Positions 8,163 through 13,898 of a DNA stretch of 15,060 bases are shown piece after piece. Under the pieces are notes generated by a model that had not been told where the DNA came from, made no database searches, and worked only from the letters and a program-made list of their open reading frames with translations. This DNA comes from an uncultured Eubacteriales bacterium (GTDB taxonomy: Bacteria; Bacillota; Clostridia; Peptostreptococcales; Anaerovoracaceae). The stretch is taken from NCBI GenBank assembly GCA_902797405.1, contig CADBSP010000148.1, positions 1 to 15,060 on the forward strand, given 5' to 3'. The position numbers and the translations under genes are program-made. Each line of letters starts with the position of its first letter. Within the stretch, counting starts at the first letter, position 1.

Positions 8163-8967
8163 AAAGCCCTTTGCTATTCCCTTCATAGTTTTCGTAATAG
8201 CCGGGACAATCATCCCGCTCTTTGTAATTGCCTATTACGGACTAACTGACAGAAGTGGAGCATTTACCATAGATAATTTAATGGCAATCCTTAGCTCAGA
8301 GCATGCTAAGGCTCTTTGGCTTGCACTTTTGCTGGCATTCATAAGTACGCTGATTTGCCTTATTTTGGCTCTTCCTCTAGCGCTGATTCTTAAAAACAGC
8401 AGGCTGGGAAAGAAGGGATTCATGGTATTCATTTTTATACTTCCAATGTGGATGAATTTCCTTCTAAGAACTATGGCATGGAGAGTTCTACTGGAGAGAG
8501 GAGGATTAATAAACGACGTTTTGTCGCTACTTCATCTTCCTGCGCTCCAAATAATAAACACCCCTGTTGCCATTGTACTTGGTATGGTGTACGACTTTCT
8601 CCCCTTCATGGTGCTTCCGATTTACAATGCCATGCTAAAAATAGATGACGATGTAATAGAAGCTGCATATGATTTAGGAGCCAGCAAAAAAAGAGTGCTC
8701 TGGAGCGTAATACTTCCACTTTCAGTCCCGGGAATAGCAAGCGGGATAACTATGGTTTTTGTTCCTGCTCTCACAACATTTGCAATTTCCAACATGCTTG
8801 GTGGAGGTAAGATAAACCTGATTGGTAACATCATTGAACAGGAATTCACAACTGCAGGAAACTGGCACCTGGGTTCCGGTCTGTCGCTAATAATGATGGT
8901 ATTTATAATTGGCAGCATGGCCCTACTATCTAAGCTCGATAAAAACGGAGAGGGGGCCTTAATCTGA
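8155..8967 (+). CDS. potB: Polyamine ABC transporter permease PotB
   Basis: One of the two inner-membrane permease subunits of the polyamine importer (BPD_transp_1 family). The 270-aa product has six hydrophobic segments: residues about 7-25, 54-75, 87-108, 136-155, 194-212 and 240-258. The cytoplasmic EAA loop that docks on PotA is EAAYDLGASKKRVLWSVILPLSVPGI (about 167-192). The loop PMWMNFLLRTMAW (98-110) is typical of PotB. The start is ATG 8155, inside the end of potA, with GAGGAGG at 8136-8142. Its stop overlaps the potC start as TGATG, so translation of the three genes is coupled. Confidence 0.95.
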   Translation: MYKKPFAIPFIVFVIAGTIIPLFVIAYYGLTDRSGAFTIDNLMAILSSEHAKALWLALLLAFISTLICLILALPLALILKNSRLGKKGFMVFIFILPMWMNFLLRTMAWRVLLERGGLINDVLSLLHLPALQIINTPVAIVLGMVYDFLPFMVLPIYNAMLKIDDDVIEAAYDLGASKKRVLWSVILPLSVPGIASGITMVFVPALTTFAISNMLGGGKINLIGNIIEQEFTTAGNWHLGSGLSLIMMVFIIGSMALLSKLDKNGEGALI

Positions 8968-9773
8968 TGAATACACTTAATAGATCAAAGGCAGGAAACA
9001 TTCTTCGCGGATTATACCTGGGATTTATACTTTTATTCCTATATCTTCCGATAGCGACCTTGGTTGTGCTTTCATTTAACAAGAGTAAATCCATGTCGGT
9101 CTGGACCGGATTCACCACAAGCTGGTACGGCGACATGTTCAGGAACAAACAGATAATAGAGGCAATCTGGAATACTTTCTCAATCGCCATAGTTTCAGCA
9201 ATAATTGCAACACTTATTGGAACGCTTGCCTGCGTAGGCATTATGGCGATGGGTAAAAGGAGCAAGAATACACTCATGGCGCTTAACAATATCCCGCTTT
9301 TAAATGCGGATATCGTTATCGGTATCTCGCTTATGATGACCTTCCTGGTATTTGGAATTTCATTATCCTGGGGAACCGTGCTTCTGTCGCATGTAACTTT
9401 CAGTATTCCATACGTAATACTTTCGGTAATGCCAAAGTTCAAACAGCTTACACCGAATGCATATGAAGCGGCTTTGGATCTCGGGGCAACGCCAAGCTAC
9501 GCCTTCATGAAGGTTGTGCTTCCTGATATCAGGCCGGGTATCCTTTCCGGCTTCCTGCTCGCATTCACCATGAGCGTAGATGACTTTGTTATAACTCACT
9601 TTACCAGAGGTGCGGGAATAAATACTATCTCCACGCTTATATATAGCCAGGTAAAGGTGGGAATCAGGCCGACATTATTCGCGCTTTCAACGGTAATATT
9701 CATAGTAGTATTGATAGTACTGGTTGCGGCTAACATTATTTCAAACAGAAAACAGGGAAACGAAGCAGCATAA
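8967..9773 (+). CDS. potC: Polyamine ABC transporter permease PotC
   Basis: Second permease subunit of the polyamine importer. The 268-aa product has six membrane segments, with the EAA loop YEAALDLGATPSYAFMKVVLPDIRPG following the fourth and the PotC-typical SVDDFVITHF segment after it. The start is ATG 8967, sharing its A with the potB stop; the ribosome binding site GGAGAGGGGG (8947-8956) is well placed. It ends with two consecutive TAA codons. Its last codons (ISNRK...EAA, stop) reappear in the same frame about 63 bp downstream in the gap before potD, which suggests a past duplication or recombination at this gene end. Confidence 0.95.
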   Translation: MNTLNRSKAGNILRGLYLGFILLFLYLPIATLVVLSFNKSKSMSVWTGFTTSWYGDMFRNKQIIEAIWNTFSIAIVSAIIATLIGTLACVGIMAMGKRSKNTLMALNNIPLLNADIVIGISLMMTFLVFGISLSWGTVLLSHVTFSIPYVILSVMPKFKQLTPNAYEAALDLGATPSYAFMKVVLPDIRPGILSGFLLAFTMSVDDFVITHFTRGAGINTISTLIYSQVKVGIRPTLFALSTVIFIVVLIVLVAANIISNRKQGNEAA

Positions 9774-9835
9774 TAAAACCCACTCATGATTGCATAGACT
9801 ATTTCAAACAGGAAAACTGATTTGGAAGCAGCATA
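9737..9835 (+). repeat. Duplicated potC 3' end (two 36-bp copies)
   Basis: The segment 9737-9772 (end of potC) and 9800-9835 share TATTTCAAACAG at the left end and GAAGCAGCATA at the right end, at identical spacing, with a diverged 13-bp middle. The offset is 63 bp (21 codons), so the second copy lies in the potC frame and reads TISNRKTDLEAA followed by TAG, against IISNRKQGNEAA followed by TAA in potC itself. The second copy is untranslated unless the potC stops are read through. Confidence 0.85.
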
Positions 9836-9873
9836 GTGATCGTGTAAACAAATTTGAAAAACATATTGAGATT

Positions 9874-9897
9874 CAAATCTTTGATCAAATCTTTGAT
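9874..9897. repeat. Perfect 12-bp tandem repeat before potD
   Basis: CAAATCTTTGAT occurs at 9874-9885 and 9886-9897. The junction makes the perfect palindrome TTTGATCAAA (9880-9889). It ends three bases before the potD ribosome binding site (AAAGGAAA, starting 9901), so a hairpin or bound protein here could affect potD translation. Confidence 0.85.
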
Positions 9898-9915
9898 AAT
9901 GAAAGGAAAATTTTA

Positions 9916-11007
9916 ATGAAAAGAGTAGCAGCAAAAAAGGTAATCGCAATTGCACTTATCCTCATTTTGGGAGCACTGGCTTTAACCGCCTGCGGAGGAA
10001 AGTCCGGAGAGAATGGAACAGTAAAGGTATACTGTTTCGGTGATTATATTGATCCCGACCTGGTTGGAAAATTCGAACAGGAAACCGGCATAAAGGTTGT
10101 GATGGATAGCTTCGATACAAACGAGGAAATGTATCCGGTTTTGGCAAATGGAAGTGTTGTATACGATGTTATTTGCTGCTCGGATTATATGATTGAAAGA
10201 CTTATTTCCGAAAACCTTATTCACAATTTCCAGGCCATGGGCTCATACCCTCCACTTAATCAGCTTACGAATTATAAGAACCTGGATGAGAAGTATTTAA
10301 AGATAGCAGAGGGATGCGATCCCGGGAATAATTGCGCGGTTCCACATACCTATGGAACTCTGGGGATTCTCTATAATACAGAGAATATTGAAGAGGGTGA
10401 AATCACTTCCTGGAACGACCTTTGGAATGAGAAATACACTCAGCAAATCGTTATGCCTGACAGCATGAGAGATAACTTTGCTATCGCATTAAAAGCAAAG
10501 GGATATTCTATTAATACCACAAACGAAACCGAGCTATCAGAAGCTGCAAAGTATCTAACCGAGCAAAAGCCTCTGGTTTATACATATGCGAATGACTCCG
10601 CCAGAGACATGGCAATAGGAAACTCTGCGGACGTTGTAGTCGTTTGGAACGGTGAAGTTCTCTATTCGCAGGAAGAAAACGAGAATCTGGAATTTGTAAT
10701 TCCGTCTGAGGGAACAGAGGAATTCATGGACCTTTGGGCAATTCCATCCAATGCCGAAAACGTTGCAAACGGTCGCGCCTGGATTGACTTCATGCTATCT
10801 GAGGAAGCCGCACTCGCTAACTTTGATTATCTCACATATTCAATCCCAAATAAGGCGGTAATCGACGAAGTATCGGGAGACGAAAAGATGATGTCCTATC
10901 TCTTCCCGGGGGACGATATTCTATCCAAGTGCGAAACCCTTAAGAGCCTCGGCGGAGAAGCCGACGATATGTACAGCAAGTATTGGAAGGAATTCAAGGC
11001 AGAATAA
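9916..11007 (+). CDS. potD: Polyamine-binding lipoprotein PotD
   Basis: Extracellular substrate-binding component of the importer, tethered to the membrane as a lipoprotein. The signal peptide has KRVAAKK at the start, a hydrophobic core and lipobox LTAC, with lipidated C26. The mature part is a type II periplasmic-binding fold: VKVYCFGDYIDPDLVGKFEQ, then YDVICCSDYMIERL, SWNDLWNEKY, and VVWNGEVLYSQEE. The length of 363 aa fits PotD. I chose ATG 9916 over a longer in-frame start at 9790 because the signal peptide begins there and AAAGGAAA (9901-9908) precedes it. At the site where E. coli PotD has Trp in NWTEY, this protein reads CFGDY, so the first pocket aromatic is Phe. It is separated from potC by 142 nt containing repeats. 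The exact polyamine is not determinable here. Confidence 0.95.
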   Translation: MKRVAAKKVIAIALILILGALALTACGGKSGENGTVKVYCFGDYIDPDLVGKFEQETGIKVVMDSFDTNEEMYPVLANGSVVYDVICCSDYMIERLISENLIHNFQAMGSYPPLNQLTNYKNLDEKYLKIAEGCDPGNNCAVPHTYGTLGILYNTENIEEGEITSWNDLWNEKYTQQIVMPDSMRDNFAIALKAKGYSINTTNETELSEAAKYLTEQKPLVYTYANDSARDMAIGNSADVVVVWNGEVLYSQEENENLEFVIPSEGTEEFMDLWAIPSNAENVANGRAWIDFMLSEEAALANFDYLTYSIPNKAVIDEVSGDEKMMSYLFPGDDILSKCETLKSLGGEADDMYSKYWKEFKAE

Positions 11008-11054
11008 AAACCGAATTATTGAAAGCATGTAAAGCGGGATTGGATGATTATAGC

Positions 11055-11082
11055 TTGGGAAAGTATATTATAAAAGTATAAT
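11055..11082 (+). promoter_or_regulatory. Promoter of the DUF5685/J-protein operon
   Basis: -35 TTGGGA (11055-11060), a 16-bp spacer and -10 TATAAT (11077-11082). The -10 sits inside an AT-rich repeat cluster. The start point would be near 11089, giving a very short leader of about 23 nt. Confidence 0.55.
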
Positions 11083-11108
11083 ATAAAAAATATAAAAGTA
11101 TATTATAA
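11061..11108. repeat. Three 13-bp AT-rich direct repeats
   Basis: AAGTATATTATAA at 11061-11073 and 11096-11108 are identical, and AAGTATAATATAA at 11074-11086 differs by one base. The three cover the core promoter and leader of the next gene. Confidence 0.8.
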
Positions 11109-11111
11109 GAG

Positions 11112-11993
11112 ATGCTTGGATATGTAATTATCAACAAAAGTGAACTGGATGATTCGGACCTTCAGATTTACAATGGCTATTATTGTGGTGTTTGTAAGTC
11201 CATAGGTAAAAGATTTGGACAGTTTCCCAGGCTTGCACTAAGCTATGATATCGTTTTTCTCGCTTTGATACTTTCATCTCTAAATGAGTTTCCTGTAGAA
11301 ATAGAGAAGGAGCATTGCATTCTTCACCCGATAGACAGAAAGCCTGTTATTCATGACGACGCTGCGATTAATTATGCTGCCGACATGCTTTTGATATTGG
11401 CCTATCACAATTTCCTGGATGATAAAAAGGACGAGCATAAACTAAGAGGCACGTTTGGGAGCATTATGCTTAGCAGTGCCTATCAAAGACTAGCAAAAGA
11501 ATATCCCGACATCAGTAAATCCGTAGAAGTAAACATAGAAAAACTTTCGCAATTGGAGAAAGAGAAATCAGGAAGCCTGGATTTAACTTGCGAGGCCTTT
11601 GGTAATGTTTTAAAGGCGGTATTCGAGGGTTATGAGCCACCAAAGGATACGAGCCCGATTGCAAGTCTTATCAATACGAATTCCAATTCTTATAAAGAAA
11701 AAGAAATGAATAAACGCATACTTGGAGCGCTTGGAACTAGCCTTGGCAAGTGGATTTATCTAATGGATGCGCTGGATGATTTTGATAAAGATAAGAAAAG
11801 CGGAAGCTATAATCCTTTGATATATAGAGAAAAAGAAAAAGAGGGGATTGAAGACCTTATTTACAATTATCTCGGTGATATATCAAAAGCTGTAGACCTG
11901 CTGGACATACGGAAAAATAACAGTATAATAGATAATGTAATTTGGAATGGGTTAAGAGCTCGTACGGATATGATAATTGGAAAGGATAACTGA
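11112..11993 (+). CDS. DUF5685 family protein
   Basis: Member of the uncharacterised DUF5685 family, recognised from the start LGYVIINKSELDDSDLQIYNGYYCGVCKSIG and its gene partner. It is predicted all-helical and soluble, 293 aa. Visible conserved features are a C25-x-x-C28 pair (YYCGVC), C69, a first acidic motif LDDKKDE (102-108) and a second acidic motif MDALDDFDKDKKSGSYNP (218-235). The two acidic motifs on helices, the second followed by a basic-Gly-x-Tyr-x-Pro pattern, resemble the Mg2+-diphosphate sites of squalene/phytoene-synthase-like class I isoprenoid synthases; this is my inference, not an established assignment. ATG 11112 is the first start but has only a weak, very close AAGAG. 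The gene overlaps the J-protein gene by one base (TGATG), implying a functional pair. No substrate or reaction is known to me. Confidence 0.83.
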   Translation: MLGYVIINKSELDDSDLQIYNGYYCGVCKSIGKRFGQFPRLALSYDIVFLALILSSLNEFPVEIEKEHCILHPIDRKPVIHDDAAINYAADMLLILAYHNFLDDKKDEHKLRGTFGSIMLSSAYQRLAKEYPDISKSVEVNIEKLSQLEKEKSGSLDLTCEAFGNVLKAVFEGYEPPKDTSPIASLINTNSNSYKEKEMNKRILGALGTSLGKWIYLMDALDDFDKDKKSGSYNPLIYREKEKEGIEDLIYNYLGDISKAVDLLDIRKNNSIIDNVIWNGLRARTDMIIGKDN

Positions 11994-12700
11994 TGGATCC
12001 ATATAAAGTATTGGGAGTCAAAAGAACTGCTACGGATGAGGAGATAAAGGCCGCTTATCACGAGCTGGTAAAAAAATATCATCCGGATAAATATGTGGAC
12101 AATCCTTTGGCTGACTTGGCGGAAGAAAAGCTTCGTGAGGTTAACGAGGCTTATGATCTTTTAATGAAACCAAGCACAACAGCAAATACATCTTCAGGTG
12201 GGGCATATTCTTCAACCTATGGTTCGACAGGAGGAACCTCCTATCAAGGTTCATATACTTACGGAAACTACAATACAGGAAACTACAATAACGGTAATTA
12301 CGGTGGGTATGACCACGGCCAAGGTACAGGTTCTTATGGGCAGTATTCCGGTGCCGAATATTCCAATCACTATGATGTGAGAGCAGCACTGGATAGGAAT
12401 CAGCTGGTACAGGCAGAGCAATATTTGAATGCCAGTGCCAATAGAGATGCAGAGTGGTATTTCCTGGCCGGAGTACTTTCTTATAAAAAGGGATACTATG
12501 ATGATGCATTGAGCAAAATGAGTTATGCAATTAGCATGGACCCAAGCAATGTTGAATATAGGAATGTTTATCAACAAATCCGAGGGACGGGTGCTCTATA
12601 TAAGACGGACAGCACCAGAAGGGGATATAACAATTCCAGTCTTTGTTCGGATTTGATTATGTGCTATTGCTGCTCCAGCTTAATATCACCATGCTGGTAA
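11993..12700 (+). CDS. J-domain protein with prion-like linker, TPR-like helices and Cys-rich tail
   Basis: Class C-type DnaJ co-chaperone, expected to stimulate the ATPase of an Hsp70 (DnaK). The J domain spans residues 2-60 with the HPD motif at 30-32, flanked by the usual helices II (EEIKAAYHELVKKY) and III (AEEKLREVNEAYDLLM). Residues 61-127 are a low-complexity linker almost entirely of Y, G, S, T, N and Q with GNYNx pentapeptide repeats at 91-105. Residues about 128-197 form a TPR-like helical pair (AEQYLNA, AEWYFLAGVLSYKKGYYDDALSKMSYAISMDP). The tail (213-235) has five Cys: 218, 224, 226, 227 and 234. No DnaJ zinc-finger or client domain is present. It starts on the A of the DUF5685 stop. 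DUF5685 or its product is the most likely client; this is inference. No clear terminator follows. Confidence 0.9.
   Translation: MDPYKVLGVKRTATDEEIKAAYHELVKKYHPDKYVDNPLADLAEEKLREVNEAYDLLMKPSTTANTSSGGAYSSTYGSTGGTSYQGSYTYGNYNTGNYNNGNYGGYDHGQGTGSYGQYSGAEYSNHYDVRAALDRNQLVQAEQYLNASANRDAEWYFLAGVLSYKKGYYDDALSKMSYAISMDPSNVEYRNVYQQIRGTGALYKTDSTRRGYNNSSLCSDLIMCYCCSSLISPCW
12263..12290 (+). repeat. Coding tandem repeat GGAAACTACAATA in the J-protein linker
   Basis: GGAAACTACAATA at 12263-12275 and 12278-12290 are identical and 15 bp apart, followed by a diverged third unit (GGTAATTACGG). They encode GNYNT, GNYNN and GNYGG. The near-identical DNA suggests recent expansion by slippage in frame. Confidence 0.8.
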
Positions 12701-12724
12701 GGAGAGAGAAAAGAATATACCAAA

Positions 12725-12766
12725 GTTTGCAGGAATAGACTTAACGGTTTGCAGGAGTTTGCAGGA
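12725..12766. repeat. GTTTGCAGGA repeat, three copies upstream of lexA
   Basis: GTTTGCAGGA occurs at 12725-12734, 12747-12756 and 12757-12766. The offsets are 22 and 10 bp, so all three face about the same side of the helix. No known operator consensus is recognised. Confidence 0.85.
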
Positions 12767-12774
12767 ATTATAGA

Positions 12775-12807
12775 GGCAGAAAAAAGGCAGAAAAAAGGCA
12801 GAAAAAA
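12775..12807. repeat. Three perfect 11-bp repeats with phased A6 tracts
   Basis: GGCAGAAAAAA is repeated perfectly at 12775-12785, 12786-12796 and 12797-12807. A6 tracts every 11 bp are close to helical phase and should bend the DNA just upstream of the LexA box and lexA promoter. Confidence 0.92.
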
Positions 12808-12820
12808 TCAAAAATAAATT

Positions 12821-12834
12821 CGAACTTTTGTTTA
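12821..12834. promoter_or_regulatory. Candidate LexA box
   Basis: CGAACTTTTGTTTA resembles the Gram-positive SOS box CGAAC-N4-GTTC, with one base off in the right half-site. A matching GTTCG lies 20 bp further on (12841-12845). The box abuts and partly overlaps the -35 of lexA, as expected for autorepression. Confidence 0.65.
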
Positions 12835-12859
12835 CTTTTTGTTCGCGATATGATATAAT
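12831..12859 (+). promoter_or_regulatory. lexA promoter
   Basis: -35 TTTACT (12831-12836), a 17-bp spacer and -10 TATAAT (12854-12859) with an extended TG at 12851-12852. The extended -10 TGATATAAT is identical to those at 270 and 5637. The start point would be near 12866. Confidence 0.7.
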
Positions 12860-12892
12860 CCATTTACCAATCAATTTGGTGGTAAATGGATT
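12857..12892. repeat. 12-bp-arm palindrome across the lexA start point
   Basis: AATCCATTTACC (12857-12868) and GGTAAATGGATT (12881-12892) are perfect inverted repeats with a 12-bp centre, which itself allows an inner CCAA/TTGG pairing. The left arm begins within the -10 box, so most of it would not be transcribed; this favours a DNA-binding site over an RNA hairpin. Confidence 0.85.
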
Positions 12893-12910
12893 ATTTAATT
12901 TAGTGGAAAA

Positions 12911-12936
12911 CCATCTATACAAACCCCATCTATACA
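12911..12936. repeat. Direct repeat in the lexA leader
   Basis: CCATCTATACA is repeated at 12911-12921 and 12926-12936, 15 bp apart, immediately before the lexA ribosome binding site (AAAAGGAG, 12938-12945). Confidence 0.85.
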
Positions 12937-12951
12937 TAAAAGGAGATTATC

Positions 12952-13614
12952 ATGTCAAAAGCAAAAGAAAAAGCCAGAGCCAGAGAACAAAGGATTCTGG
13001 AATTCATGAAAAATGAAGTCAGAAATAGAGGATATGCCCCTACTGTCCGTGAAATTTGTTCTGCTCTCGCAATTAAATCAACATCTACTGTTCATAAGGA
13101 TATAGAAAGTCTGGTAGGTCAGGGATTTATACGTAAGGATCCTGCCAAGCCAAGAGCTTTGGTACTAACAGAGAAAGCCCTCGGCCCCAATCATATGGCC
13201 GGAATGGGAAACGTGGTTCCGGTATATGAGAAAACTGTGGATGTTCCAATTATCGGACAGATAGCTGCAGGAACTCCGATACTTGCAGAGGAGAACATAG
13301 AGGATACATTCCAAATGCCGTCCAGGTATGTGGATGGAACTACATTCATGCTGAAGGTGAGAGGCGAAAGCATGATTGAGGCAGGTATATTCGATGGCGA
13401 CCTGATTTTGGTGGAACAAAGGGAAACTGCTAAGAACGGAGACATTGTAGTTGCAATGGTTGACGGATTTGAAAGTGAAGCAACGGTAAAAACCTTCTAT
13501 AGAGAAGATGGACATATCAGGCTTCAGCCTGAGAACAGATCCATGAGCCCAATCATCGTTCAGGATGCTAAGGTTCTGGGCCTGGTACGCGGAGTATTTA
13601 GATACTACAACTAG
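12952..13614 (+). CDS. lexA: SOS repressor LexA
   Basis: Repressor of the SOS DNA-damage regulon; it binds SOS boxes as a dimer and cleaves itself when RecA filaments form. Residues 11-75 are a winged helix-turn-helix (ILEFMKNEVRNRGYAPTVREICSALAIKSTSTVHKDIESLVGQGFI in order). The self-cleavage bond is Ala106-Gly107 in IIGQIAAGTPI. The catalytic dyad is S140 (RGESM) and K180 (ATVKTF). The spacing between these is three residues longer than in E. coli LexA because of DGFESEATVK. The length of 220 aa is slightly above average, with an extended linker at about 75-95 containing Gly/Pro/Met. The ribosome binding site AAAAGGAG is 6 nt from ATG 12952. The gene is monocistronic with a complex upstream region. 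All activity residues are intact. Confidence 0.97.
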   Translation: MSKAKEKARAREQRILEFMKNEVRNRGYAPTVREICSALAIKSTSTVHKDIESLVGQGFIRKDPAKPRALVLTEKALGPNHMAGMGNVVPVYEKTVDVPIIGQIAAGTPILAEENIEDTFQMPSRYVDGTTFMLKVRGESMIEAGIFDGDLILVEQRETAKNGDIVVAMVDGFESEATVKTFYREDGHIRLQPENRSMSPIIVQDAKVLGLVRGVFRYYN

Positions 13615-13718
13615 AGCTTATCGGTTTTAGTTTGTCAAATTGATACTGAATAGATTATATCGAGCTTATCGAATTTTGCTTGCAAAATTGATGCTGAATA
13701 TATTATATCGAGCTTATC
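13614..13718. repeat. 48-bp imperfect tandem repeats after lexA
   Basis: Unit 1 (13614-13661) and unit 2 (13662-13709) are both 48 bp and agree at 40 positions; a partial third unit starts at 13710 (GAGCTTATC). Unit 2 contains an almost loopless perfect inverted repeat, AATTTTGC (13672-13679) and GCAAAATT (13682-13689), which unit 1 has lost or not gained. No T-tract follows, so it is not a standard terminator. No other lexA terminator is visible. Confidence 0.85.
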
Positions 13719-13730
13719 AAACAATTTCGC

Positions 13731-13774
13731 ATTAAATTTCGCTGAAATCCTTATTTATTAAATTTCGCTGAAAT
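13731..13774. repeat. 18-bp direct repeat between lexA and rpsO
   Basis: ATTAAATTTCGCTGAAAT occurs at 13731-13748 and 13757-13774, 26 bp apart, with a partial copy (AATTTCGC) at 13723-13730. Each full copy includes the small palindrome ATTTC-GCT-GAAAT. Confidence 0.88.
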
Positions 13775-13777
13775 GTA

Positions 13778-13806
13778 TTGCATTAGATGCGTCGCTGTGA
13801 TATAGT
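13778..13806 (+). promoter_or_regulatory. rpsO promoter
   Basis: -35 TTGCAT (13778-13783), a 17-bp spacer and -10 TATAGT (13801-13806) with an extended TG at 13798-13799. The start point would be near 13813, giving a leader of about 86 nt. Confidence 0.7.
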
Positions 13807-13830
13807 TATTTGGTTGAAAAATAAAGGATT

Positions 13831-13875
13831 ACTTTCACTTGGTTCTTCGAGTCTCCGACGAGTACTCAGTGAAGG
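13831..13875 (+). promoter_or_regulatory. Folded rpsO leader, possible S15 autoregulatory site
   Basis: CTTTCACT (13831-13838) can pair with AGTGAAGG (13868-13875) with one G-U pair. Inside, GAGT/ACTC and GTC/GAC pairings are possible. The element ends about 10 nt before the rpsO ribosome binding site. S15 is known to repress its own mRNA through leader structures in several bacterial groups; whether this one binds S15 is inference. Confidence 0.5.
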
Positions 13876-13898
13876 TGAATGAAAAAAAGGAGAAAACT

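Noticed and set aside
7620..8213. 197-codon minus-strand frame
   Set aside because: It lies opposite potA/potB, which have complete motifs. It is a shadow frame with no ribosome binding site or family features.
8930..9442. 170-codon minus-strand frame
   Set aside because: It is antisense to potC and arises from the codon bias of membrane-protein coding DNA.
9790..9915. 42-residue N-terminal extension of PotD
   Set aside because: The real lipoprotein signal peptide and ribosome binding site place the start at 9916; the extension also crosses the potC-tail repeat.
12725..12807. Replication or plasmid iterons
   Set aside because: The repeats are short and sit in a promoter region between chromosomal core genes, with no rep or parA gene and no DnaA-box cluster.
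13614..13774. CRISPR array
   Set aside because: The 48-bp units abut directly without unique spacers, are only two and a half in number, and no cas gene is nearby.
13839..13898. 20-residue N-terminal extension of S15 from a TTG
   Set aside because: The S15 N-terminus is universal and its ribosome binding site points to ATG 13899; the upstream DNA looks like a leader.
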